Source: Geobacter sp. UBA6151
Lineage (GTDB): Bacteria; Desulfobacterota; Desulfuromonadia; Geobacterales; Pseudopelobacteraceae
Reading direction: 5' to 3'
DNA length: 64,000 bases
Assembly: GCA_002423105.1 (NCBI GenBank)
Contig: DIUT01000038.1
Coordinates: forward strand, 5,382-69,381
Within the stretch, counting starts at the first letter, position 1, and each line of letters begins with the position of its first letter. Positions 28,069 through 34,416 of the stretch are shown one piece after another. Under the pieces are notes generated by a model, which did no database searches, was not told the DNA's origin, and saw only the letters and a program-made list of their open reading frames with translations. Position numbers and translations under genes: made by a program.

Positions 28069-28656
28069 ATGACACGCACAGCAGACATAACACGTACTAC
28101 GACTGAGACCAGAATTCAGATGGCATTGACGGTGGATGGCAGCGGACAGGCTGTAATCAACAGCTCCGTGCCGTTTCTGGATCATATGTTGACACTGTTC
28201 GCCCGGCACGGACTGTTTGATCTGACCCTGCAGGCTACCGGAGACATTGATATTGACTTCCACCACACGGTGGAAGATGTCGGCATCGTCCTGGGGCAGG
28301 CTTTCCGTGAAGCATTGGGGGATAAACAGGGAATCAAGCGCTACGGCTGGGCCCGGATACCGATGGATGAGGCTCTGGCAGATGTGACCGTGGACCTTTC
28401 CGGCCGTCCCTATCTGGTCTACAATGTTGAGATCGCTGCTGCAACGGTGGGCAGCTTTGATACCGAGTTGGCCCGTGAGTTTTTTCAGGCCTTTGCCAAC
28501 AGTTGCGGCTGCAATCTGCACCTGAACTTGCTCTATGGTGACAATGCCCACCATATCATCGAAGCCTGCTTCAAGGCGTTTGCCCGGGCCATGGATAGTG
28601 CCACAGCTGCGGACAGTAGAATCAGTGGCGTTATGTCCACCAAAGGGCTGTTGTAA
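28069..28656 (+). CDS. hisB: Imidazoleglycerol-phosphate dehydratase
   Basis: A 195-residue manganese-dependent dehydratase of histidine synthesis, the monofunctional HisB type without the N-terminal phosphatase. Metal-binding His/Glu motifs appear twice: FLDHMLTLFARHG and DFHHTVEDVGIVLG near the start, DNAHHIIEACFKAFARA near the end. I use the ATG at 28069 (MTRTADITRTTTETRI), preceded by AAAGGAG; the longer open frame runs back into the previous gene. A strong terminator follows. Confidence 0.95.
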   Translation: MTRTADITRTTTETRIQMALTVDGSGQAVINSSVPFLDHMLTLFARHGLFDLTLQATGDIDIDFHHTVEDVGIVLGQAFREALGDKQGIKRYGWARIPMDEALADVTVDLSGRPYLVYNVEIAAATVGSFDTELAREFFQAFANSCGCNLHLNLLYGDNAHHIIEACFKAFARAMDSATAADSRISGVMSTKGLL

Positions 28657-28683
28657 CAGCTGTCCGAAGCACTAAACCTGAAA

Positions 28684-28714
28684 GGGGCGGTCCCATCCGG
28701 AGCCGCCCCTTTTT
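28684..28714 (+). terminator. Rho-independent terminator after hisB
   Basis: GGGGCGG (28684-28690) pairs with CCGCCCC (28703-28709), followed directly by TTTTT. The element sits between hisB and the convergent cpoB end and may serve the plus strand mainly. Confidence 0.85.
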
Positions 28715-28738
28715 CAGTCCGGGTCAGTGCTATGACGT

Positions 28739-29554
28739 TTACTTCAGTTCTTTCAGCAGTGCCCGGGATTTTTTTGCTTCATCACTCTTTGGGTAGTCCT
28801 GAACCAGTCTGCTCAGGACGTAGCGGCTACTTTTGATGTCCTTGAGCGCCTTGAAGGACAACGCCTGTTTCAGCATTGCGGCAGGGGCCTTGTCCTTTTT
28901 GGGATACAGTTTGATCACTTCCTGGAATTCCAGAATGGCCTGCTCGTAGTTTTTCTCGCCATAGTAGGTTTCCCCGATCCAGTAGCGCGCATTGGGTACC
29001 AGTTCGTGGGACGGATGCTGCTCGACGAACTGGGCCAGACTGGTCCGTGCCGCAGCCATGTTGTTTGCCTTGAAGCTTTCTAGGCCTTTCAGATACAGGG
29101 CATCGGGCCTGTTCTCATCTGTTTGGGCAGGGCCTGCTGCCAAGCCTTCGCGCATCCGCTTGTTCATTTCATCCAGAGCCGCTTGCAGCTTGACAATCCG
29201 GTCTTCAATCATGACCAGACGGCGATCAGTGTCATCACGGTACCGTTTCAGATCATCGCTGTTTTTTTTCTGGGACTGGGACATATCTTCCAGTCTGGCA
29301 GACGCCACCTGCAGCTCCATTTTAGTGGCATCCATCATGGAAGAGATGTCTGCATCAGTTTTGCGAAGCGAGGTAAAATCATTCTTCAGATTTTTCTCTC
29401 CCTCACGGGCTGTATGTACATCCTTTTCCATGTTTTGAACGCGCTCCCTGGTTTCATGCAGATCCCGGCGGATTGCATCAACCGTGCTGTTGGAGGCGCA
29501 ACCGGCAAGCAGGCCGGTAAAAAGAGCACATACCAGGTAAGAATATGGTTTCAT
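28739..29554 (-). CDS. cpoB: CpoB/YbgF-like TPR lipoprotein
   Basis: A 271-residue periplasmic protein. I use the ATG at 29554 (MKPYSYLVCALF), preceded by GGAGG; a start 17 codons earlier lacks this. A lipobox (LLAGC, Cys about 19) suggests a lipoprotein. Residues 25-140 are heptad-rich coiled coil, and the C-terminal part has TPR-like repeats (DALYLKGLESFKANNMAAAR, WIGETYYGEKNYEQAILEFQ), the YbgF/CpoB layout that couples peptidoglycan synthesis to the Tol-Pal envelope machine. Tol-pal genes are not adjacent here. Its upstream side borders the integrated element. Confidence 0.85.
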   Translation of the reverse strand: MKPYSYLVCALFTGLLAGCASNSTVDAIRRDLHETRERVQNMEKDVHTAREGEKNLKNDFTSLRKTDADISSMMDATKMELQVASARLEDMSQSQKKNSDDLKRYRDDTDRRLVMIEDRIVKLQAALDEMNKRMREGLAAGPAQTDENRPDALYLKGLESFKANNMAAARTSLAQFVEQHPSHELVPNARYWIGETYYGEKNYEQAILEFQEVIKLYPKKDKAPAAMLKQALSFKALKDIKSSRYVLSRLVQDYPKSDEAKKSRALLKELK

Positions 29555-29608
29555 GGTGAATACCTCCAGTAAGGTCAGAATGTTGCAATCGCATATGCAA
29601 GACATCCC

Positions 29609-29637
29609 TTTATACTATAGACGGTCTTTTATGACAA
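29609..29637 (-). promoter_or_regulatory. Promoter of cpoB
   Basis: On the minus strand TTGTCA (29637-29632), a 17-bp spacer and TATAAA (29614-29609), about 55 bp upstream of the cpoB start. It shows that host sequence extends at least to about 29640, just outside the mobile-element footprint. Confidence 0.6.
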
Positions 29638-29675
29638 GTGAGGTTAGTCTTCAATGGCAGACAGGCAAAATGAGG

Positions 29676-29790
29676 GTGGTAAAAAAGAAGTGCACCTGTC
29701 AGGGAGCTATTCAGCTTTGGCAGGTGCACTCTGTATGTCAACAAAACCGGCACTTGAAATGGTGCCCAGTTTTGTCCGGTATGGCTCCCC
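29676..29790 (+). pseudogene. Footprint of an earlier element: serine recombinase 3' end plus tRNA-Asn tail
   Basis: These 115 bp match the recombinase 3' end and tRNA tail at 35893-36009 with a handful of differences, including a one-base deletion in the A-run (after 29680) that breaks the reading frame. The copy ends in TGGCTCCCC, the last nine bases of the tRNA-Asn complement. It keeps the 9-bp inverted pair GTGCACCTG/CAGGTGCAC (29690-29698 and 29721-29729). It carries no start and no gene body, so it is a remnant, or else a duplicated end of the present element. Confidence 0.8.
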
Positions 29791-29848
29791 GAAACGGACT
29801 ATTTAGGGCACTGGAAAGAGCAGCTATCGCTGTAACGGGCATGGCTTT

Positions 29849-29873
29849 GACCTGCCGGGTTTTAGGGCAGGTC
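29849..29873. terminator. Inverted repeat after the kinase gene
   Basis: GACCTGCC (29849-29856) and GGCAGGTC (29866-29873) form a perfect 8-bp stem with a 9-base loop, 26 bp past the kinase stop. No T-run follows on either strand, so termination is uncertain; it could instead be a recombinase accessory site near the left end. Confidence 0.35.
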
Positions 29874-29899
29874 GTAAGCCTTGTTGAAAACTTATCTCA

Positions 29900-31018
29900 T
29901 CAAAACGGAATTTCTCCATCCAGTATTTCGTCGTACCGAGGAATTGCATCAAGCCTAGTGTGGAGATTCGACATAACAATGCGTTTCTTCTCAGGCGACA
30001 ATCCTTTCAGCATCTGTAGAAAATCTCGGATTTTCCAAACGTGAAGCCCCTTTTGTCTTCGATAGTAACTGCCACGGATAATGCACCGTGCAACTACCGT
30101 AGAGTCAGGAACAAACTCCTCTAGCATGAAACTGCGGTATGCGTTATCAAGTCCGGTCTGAAACTTATCGATGTCATCCTGATACTTCGCTCCGTTTTCA
30201 ACCTTCGTGATCTGCTTTTCTAGTGCGTCCGCAAAATCTCGGTAACAGGATATTTCGTCTTCACTGAAACCTATTTCGAGAAATCTGTCGCTCTGCAAGT
30301 TGCGCTCTACCTCAGAGAATCTTGAAATACGATCCTCTGGGATTCGTTGGCACATTCTGCCAAGTATCGCGGCGTACTTGAAATCGTCGAGCCCGTTTTC
30401 CTGTATAATTCGTTCAAAGAGTTTTCCAACGAAATAAACCTCCGTAGCAAAATCGTAAATCTTCTTTGAAAACTCCTCTGGTGGTTCGCACCACCAATTC
30501 AGACTTATACTCTTGTCGAAGTCCTCTTGTTCGTGGACCTGTTTACCAAACCCAAAATCAATTATTTTGAGAGAACCGTCCTCACGTACCATCAGATTGA
30601 AAGGCCTGATGTCCCTATGTAGGATTCCGTTTGCCTCTAAATAATTGAAACCACTTATCGCCTGGATAAACACCTCATTGATCAGTTCAGGTGTTGTTCC
30701 TAAAAAAGCATCAATGTCTGTGCCGTCAATAAACTCCATAAGTATGTAGCCCGTGAGAACTTCAGGATAAAGATAGTAGTTGAAAATCCGCACAACGTTT
30801 TCATGGTACACGCGGTGAAGAATCTTCGTCTCACGAACAAAGTTGTCAAATAATTCTTGCCGACGCTCCTCATAGCAAGGCGTAAACTTTTTACATACAA
30901 ATTGCTCGTCAATTTGGTCGTCATATAGAAGAACTGTCTTGCCGCACGCACCTTGGCCAAGCTCTTTAACAAGCTGGTAGTCGTGCCGCCGTATGAACTT
31001 GACTATTTCTTCATTCAT
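29900..31018 (-). CDS. Hanks-type Ser/Thr protein kinase (element cargo)
   Basis: A 372-residue protein whose first ~240 residues are a protein kinase domain with all catalytic elements: glycine loop GQGACGK (21-27), ATP-anchoring Lys in CKKF (about 43), helix-C Glu in RETKIL (about 63), HRDIRPFN catalytic loop (134-141) and DFG (154-156). The C-terminal ~130 residues are helical, charged and unrecognised. There is no transmembrane helix, PASTA or WD repeat. GGGAG precedes the ATG. It is third in a minus-strand group with a membrane protein and a small acidic protein. Kinases of this type occur in phage-defence islands; that role here is inference. Confidence 0.88.
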   Translation of the reverse strand: MNEEIVKFIRRHDYQLVKELGQGACGKTVLLYDDQIDEQFVCKKFTPCYEERRQELFDNFVRETKILHRVYHENVVRIFNYYLYPEVLTGYILMEFIDGTDIDAFLGTTPELINEVFIQAISGFNYLEANGILHRDIRPFNLMVREDGSLKIIDFGFGKQVHEQEDFDKSISLNWWCEPPEEFSKKIYDFATEVYFVGKLFERIIQENGLDDFKYAAILGRMCQRIPEDRISRFSEVERNLQSDRFLEIGFSEDEISCYRDFADALEKQITKVENGAKYQDDIDKFQTGLDNAYRSFMLEEFVPDSTVVARCIIRGSYYRRQKGLHVWKIRDFLQMLKGLSPEKKRIVMSNLHTRLDAIPRYDEILDGEIPF

Positions 31019-31027
31019 TGACTAACT

Positions 31028-31109
31028 CCCTATGAGGTTGTGTTCAACGTCTTCAAGGCGCACCGGCGGAGCGAGGCGAAGACCGCGTGCCGCCCGCTGG
31101 TTAAGGCTA
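31028..31109 (-). repeat. attC-like GC-rich imperfect hairpin
   Basis: This segment, between the small acidic protein gene and the kinase gene, is far more GC-rich than its surroundings. On the minus strand it runs from a CCTTAAC box through GGCGGCAC-GCGG, a TCTTCGCCTCGCT loop and CCGCCGGTGCGCC, to GTTGAAC, which fits the GTTRRRY core of integron attC sites. The left box departs from the RYYYAAC consensus at its first base. It lies 3' of a gene, as attC does in a gene cassette. Alternatively it is an ordinary palindromic repeat. Confidence 0.35.
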
Positions 31110-31114
31110 GCAGT

Positions 31115-31504
31115 TCAGTCCTCTTCATCATCTGGAGCATTAATAAGGTGATCTATCCTACTATCCACGTCAGCTAATGTGCGGCGTATGGTCTCTAGTA
31201 AATTCCATAAACCTTCAGCGTTGCCGAACTCATATTCCAATTCGCCGTTATCATCAAGAAGCGCCCACACAATTTTCTCTGACCAATAAAATTTGTCATA
31301 GTCCTCGGAATAGTTTTGAATGCGTGTTTCGCCTATGCCGATATGAGTGTCAGCATACCATGTGCTGTAAAAGTCAATCCACACGTCGTCAACTCCCGCC
31401 TTCAAAGCAAACGGGGGTTTAACCTTTTTCCAATCAATTTTTTTCTCTTTAGTAAGCCGATTTAGCTTCGATACCAATTTAGTATATTTGTCGGTAGGTT
31501 TCAT
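31115..31504 (-). CDS. Unknown acidic protein (element cargo)
   Basis: A 129-residue protein with a basic N-terminal third (KYTKLVSKLNRLTKEKKIDW) and a strongly acidic C-terminus (NAPDDEED). It is rich in Trp and Tyr (DVWIDFYSTWYADTHIGIGE) and has no membrane segment or signal. It overlaps the upstream membrane protein gene by four bases (ATGA), so the two are translated together. I do not recognise the family. The pairing with a one-pass membrane protein suggests they act together. Confidence 0.65.
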   Translation of the reverse strand: MKPTDKYTKLVSKLNRLTKEKKIDWKKVKPPFALKAGVDDVWIDFYSTWYADTHIGIGETRIQNYSEDYDKFYWSEKIVWALLDDNGELEYEFGNAEGLWNLLETIRRTLADVDSRIDHLINAPDDEED

Positions 31505-31968
31505 TGCTCCCTCCAGGATGAATCTCTGCTGTCTTCTTTAACGCCTTGCAATATTCCCTGTATGTCAGAATAGATTTCCCAAGCTTCATCATCAAAGCTC
31601 CAACTGGTTTTACTGAAGAAGGGAAATATTATCGGACCGTCGTTTTTCATTCTCTTGGTTCTACCCAACAAAGAATCAATATTTTTTATTATCTCGCCGT
31701 TGGTTTTTCGTCTGAGGCTTTTCAAGGTGTACTCAAGTTTCTTAACTGTTAAAATTATTTCGTTTTTGTTGTCGCTGATGTTGTCCAGATAACTATTGAG
31801 ATCTTTTGAGAAATCATCTAGTTGAGAAACTATCTCTGGTGTCCTCGCCCGATATTCGTAATGTTTACGAATTTTTCTCAGGTTGTACAAGACATACAGA
31901 GTAATAACTAAGCCGAGAATCGAGCACCAGTTCCCGATATTTCCGAAGTTATCGCTAAGCCATTTCAT
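31501..31968 (-). CDS. Single-pass membrane protein with coiled coil (element cargo)
   Basis: A 155-residue protein. One transmembrane helix near the N-terminus (about 11-30, SILGLVITLYVLYNL) is followed by basic residues (RKIRKHYEYR), placing the C-terminal ~120 residues in the cytoplasm. The region 45-105 is helical with heptad-like spacing (coiled coil), then comes an aromatic segment (FPFFSKTSWSFDDEAWEIY). It heads the cargo group and its stop overlaps the next start. No family is recognised. Topology resembles small membrane effectors or sensors of defence modules, which is only a comparison. Confidence 0.65.
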   Translation of the reverse strand: MKWLSDNFGNIGNWCSILGLVITLYVLYNLRKIRKHYEYRARTPEIVSQLDDFSKDLNSYLDNISDNKNEIILTVKKLEYTLKSLRRKTNGEIIKNIDSLLGRTKRMKNDGPIIFPFFSKTSWSFDDEAWEIYSDIQGILQGVKEDSRDSSWREQ

Positions 31969-32023
31969 ATTTCGGTACCATTTCTTTTAATCGCCTTAAC
32001 TCATTATTGACCGGAAACGAATA

Positions 32024-32162
32024 GCATCTAATATTAGATGCCGGTTTATATATGTAGATGCTTGCATCTATATGTATATGCCTGTGTAGCATCTACATTT
32101 ATATGCTTTGATCGAATTTTGCCGTTATCATGTCTGGACGCTTGGCATCTAATACTATATGC
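32024..32162. repeat. GCATCTA repeat cluster in the element control region
   Basis: The heptamer GCATCTA occurs at 32024, 32064, 32089 and 32145 on the plus strand and at 32035-32041 and 32055-32061 on the minus strand. The first pair forms a perfect 18-bp palindrome (32024-32041), the second an inverted pair with a 2-base spacer (32055-32070). A variant TATATGC recurs at 32075, 32100 and 32156. The cluster lies between the divergent cargo and rep arms, and looks like a Rep- or repressor-binding region. Confidence 0.75.
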
Positions 32163-32180
32163 ATTCCTGTTCGGCAGATA

Positions 32181-32209
32181 CACCCCCCGTTTCAGTAACA
32201 CGGGGGGTG
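32181..32209. other. Perfect 10-bp hairpin in the element control region
   Basis: CACCCCCCGT (32181-32190) and ACGGGGGGTG (32200-32209) are exact inverted copies around a 9-base loop. No T-run follows on the plus strand. It could be a cruciform or nick-site structure of a replication origin, or part of an insulating terminator. Confidence 0.6.
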
Positions 32210-32265
32210 CTGGATACATTTACTCGATATCACAACTTCACATTGCAATAAATGGTTTTTATAGC

Positions 32266-32328
32266 GGTCGGTGTGGCGTGGTTTCCTCCCTCTGGGGGGA
32301 GACCACACCACACCGACCTTTTGTTTTT
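32266..32328 (+). terminator. Large stem-loop with T-run upstream of the rep operon
   Basis: GGTCGGTGTGG (32266-32276) pairs with CCACACCGACC (32308-32318); one mismatch further in, GTGGT pairs with ACCAC, and C-rich and G-rich tracts extend the stem. TTTTGTTTTT follows (32319-32328). On the plus strand it is a strong terminator shape, but no gene lies immediately upstream in that direction. It may insulate the rep promoter or serve as a single-strand or double-strand origin structure. Confidence 0.6.
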
Positions 32329-32368
32329 AGAACAGAAAATTCCATTGGTGATTTTGCTGAATCCAATA

Positions 32369-32426
32369 ATACGAAACATAAATTCGTTGACTTTCATGGT
32401 GATTGGACTATGATACGAAACGTAAA
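32369..32426 (+). promoter_or_regulatory. Promoter of the rep operon flanked by direct repeats
   Basis: TTGACT at 32387-32392, a 16-bp spacer and TATGAT at 32409-32414. Near-identical 14-bp repeats, ATACGAAACATAAA (32369-32382) and ATACGAAACGTAAA (32413-32426), bracket the promoter, the second covering the -10 end and start site. This is the layout of an operator pair for a repressor, though no repressor gene is evident in the element. Confidence 0.6.
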
Positions 32427-32445
32427 CTAATTTGGAGGTCGTTTC

Positions 32446-32937
32446 ATGGGCAAAGATTCATTCCCTTTTGTTGAAATCCCAGAGCATCTGAAAGAAATTA
32501 TCGGCGTTCCTGACCCCGGTACTCGGCTTTACCGTGCCTATGGTTCAGAAGAAGACGGCTCAAAATGGTCAGATGCTGTTTTTGATATTTGTCATGGCGA
32601 TGGATGTGTGTCTCCCGGTGGCGTGGCTATGTATGCTCGTGTTTCTCGTCCGGGTGTGCATCAGAAACTAAAGGCAGGTGGGTTGACCGGTTTCGTGTTC
32701 CATGTTGAAACAGATGCTTTCTTCGGCGGAAAAAAGCTTTCAGCTAATGCCATGTTCTATTGCTACATCCCTGTCAGCGAGTGCAAGGCGTGGGCGCAGG
32801 AATTGGCAAGAAAACGTGACAAAGCGGAACTACAAAAAGAAGTTATGGGGGATGGAAACTTCGGTGACATGTATATTGATACTCCGCCCAAGCATCTTAA
32901 GGAAAAACACAAGAATGAGCGGAAGAAGCCCAAATGA
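32446..32937 (+). CDS. Unknown protein preceding Rep
   Basis: A 163-residue soluble protein with a good ribosome site (TTGGAGG before the ATG). Its middle has paired beta-rich stretches (GGVAMYARVSRPGVHQKL, GLTGFVFHVETDAFFGG), and the C-terminus is highly basic (KHLKEKHKNERKKPK). It overlaps the rep start by four bases (ATGA), so it is made with Rep. In filamentous-phage-like elements the partner of the initiator is often a single-strand DNA-binding protein, but no such motif is recognisable here. Confidence 0.7.
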   Translation: MGKDSFPFVEIPEHLKEIIGVPDPGTRLYRAYGSEEDGSKWSDAVFDICHGDGCVSPGGVAMYARVSRPGVHQKLKAGGLTGFVFHVETDAFFGGKKLSANAMFYCYIPVSECKAWAQELARKRDKAELQKEVMGDGNFGDMYIDTPPKHLKEKHKNERKKPK

Positions 32938-34028
32938 CAGCGGTTCCTTCTGATAATCTTGAGCTGCTTCTGCACGGTTTCGATTCCGTTTATTGTGCGT
33001 ACTTCCTCGCGCCAACCGGCAGCAAGCCGCTTGATTTTCAGATGCTGGCTGAACAGCAAGAGTCCATCCGTCAATCCAAGCGGAAAGCGCCTCTCGTAAT
33101 CACCCTCGGCAACTCTGATTTCCTCCTCAAGCCCTATGGCACAAAATCCGGTTATCCTTTTGTCATAGAAAATGGCGACTTCAGTATTCAGCTTGGTGAA
33201 TTCAACAAACCTAACTTTTACGTTCAGTTTTACAGCCAAGCCCTTTGGCGCGAGTCAGCGTATCTTCTGCATGAAAAATTCCTGAAATGGGCTGCGTCTG
33301 TTGGATTTACGCCATACCGGTCTGAAAGCCTCTCCCGTGTTGACTACTGTTTTGACTACAATCTGCCGGAAGTAGATTTTGATGAAGATTGCTTCAAGAG
33401 CACAAGCGTTAAGGATAGCAAGCATCGCGGCAGCCGTAAGCCCCAGACATTCACCTATGGAGGCGGCGGTGACATCATGTTGCGGGTTTACGATAAGGTG
33501 GCAGAGATCAAGCAGAAGAGTGACAAGGTCTGGTTTTATACGCTCTGGGGGCAAGATGAAAATGTATGGCGCATAGAGTGGCAGGTGCGAAAAGAGGTGC
33601 TCAAGGATTTCAGTATTGCAACCTTCGATGATCTCAAAATGCAAATTGGCGACTTTTTGCGTTATCTTTCAACAGAGCATACGTCATTACGAAAACCCAC
33701 TGATGACAGTAATTCCTCGCGCTGGCCGCTTCATCCCCTTTGGATTGATCTCCTTAAACAGATTGGACAACTGAATCATTTGGGCGTTTCCAGAATTCAC
33801 GGGCAAAACTCGGTTCTTGAGGAACGCATGATGCGTATGGCTATTGCCGTGCATGGCTACCTCAAGCAAGTGGCCGCTGTGCATTGCGTACAGACAGGAA
33901 AGCCGCTGATAGACGTGCATGAGGCTCTGAGCGTCATTAATTCACGTATTCAGAAATTGCATGAGCCGCTTGCATGGCAAGCAGATGTTGAAAGTCGAAT
34001 CAAAAAAATAGGGCTTGGGCAGTGGTGA
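32934..34028 (+). CDS. Replication initiation protein, Rep_trans/RstA-like
   Basis: A 364-residue protein resembling rolling-circle initiators of the pT181/CTX-RstA (Rep_trans) group. The ordered motifs are SRVDYCFDY (about 132-140, the R-x-D-x-x-x-D core strand), LRVYDKVAEI (about 183-192, the R-x-Y-D-K motif) and WRIEWQVRKE (about 212-221, the R-x-E-x-x-x-R strand). It should nick an origin on the excised circle and prime rolling-circle replication with host enzymes. No helicase domain is present. The assignment rests on motif order rather than alignment, so the exact family is moderately secure. Confidence 0.72.
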   Translation: MTAVPSDNLELLLHGFDSVYCAYFLAPTGSKPLDFQMLAEQQESIRQSKRKAPLVITLGNSDFLLKPYGTKSGYPFVIENGDFSIQLGEFNKPNFYVQFYSQALWRESAYLLHEKFLKWAASVGFTPYRSESLSRVDYCFDYNLPEVDFDEDCFKSTSVKDSKHRGSRKPQTFTYGGGGDIMLRVYDKVAEIKQKSDKVWFYTLWGQDENVWRIEWQVRKEVLKDFSIATFDDLKMQIGDFLRYLSTEHTSLRKPTDDSNSSRWPLHPLWIDLLKQIGQLNHLGVSRIHGQNSVLEERMMRMAIAVHGYLKQVAAVHCVQTGKPLIDVHEALSVINSRIQKLHEPLAWQADVESRIKKIGLGQW

Positions 34029-34213
34029 CACGGGAGCACATAGAGCAACTGATTAATCCCCGCATCAATCAATTGTTGCTCGTGGCTCAATCTTCACTAC
34101 CTGACAGCCAGTTTCAGGCATTCAGAAAGATTATGCTCAATGAGTTTGGGAACAGCGGATTAGGCAAGGAATTGGACAGGCTTTTCAAGGAGAATCGGTA
34201 CAAGGAAAGGTAA
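34022..34213 (+). CDS. Small helical protein after Rep
   Basis: A 63-residue protein starting at GTG 34022 or the adjacent GTG 34025, overlapping the rep stop. It is predominantly helical and charged (REHIEQLINPRINQLLLVAQ near the start, ELDRLFKENRYKER at the end). No strong ribosome site is seen, which fits translational coupling to rep. No family is recognised. It could be a copy-control or DNA-binding accessory protein. Confidence 0.5.
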   Translation: MVTREHIEQLINPRINQLLLVAQSSLPDSQFQAFRKIMLNEFGNSGLGKELDRLFKENRYKER

Positions 34214-34257
34214 GGCTCGGGCAGGAATACACTGTGCACAGAAGGGGTGTATCATGC

Positions 34258-34413
34258 GTGAGCAATCGCAAAGCGGAAGTTGATGTTACATTTACGGTGA
34301 AGTTCAAGAGGATCGGCAGCGAAACGACCCAAGAAGAGTTGCGGCTTATTCGTGCGCACTTGGGAACATTGTTGCAGCAAGTGATCCGAGCAACTGAAAC
34401 AGAGGAGGAGTAA
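34258..34413 (+). CDS. 51-residue protein directly upstream of the recombinase
   Basis: An open frame from GTG 34258 to TAA 34413, with GAAGGGG about 10 bases upstream. It encodes a 51-residue protein with a beta-like VDVTFTVKFKRIG start, a helix (QEELRLIRAHLGTLLQQVI) and an acidic end. Its last codons carry the GAGGAGG ribosome site of the recombinase gene, which starts 4 bp after its stop. Position and size make it a candidate recombination directionality factor, but there is no sequence proof. Confidence 0.5.
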   Translation: MSNRKAEVDVTFTVKFKRIGSETTQEELRLIRAHLGTLLQQVIRATETEEE

Positions 34414-34416
34414 GGG

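Noticed and set aside
29553..30044. Plus-strand open frame across the left element edge
   Set aside because: It reads the frameshifted recombinase remnant in the wrong frame and then runs antisense to the kinase; there is no family match.
32024..32162. CRISPR-like array of short repeats
   Set aside because: Repeat units are 7 bp, occur in both orientations and have irregular spacing. No 24-37 bp repeat/spacer periodicity and no cas genes are present.
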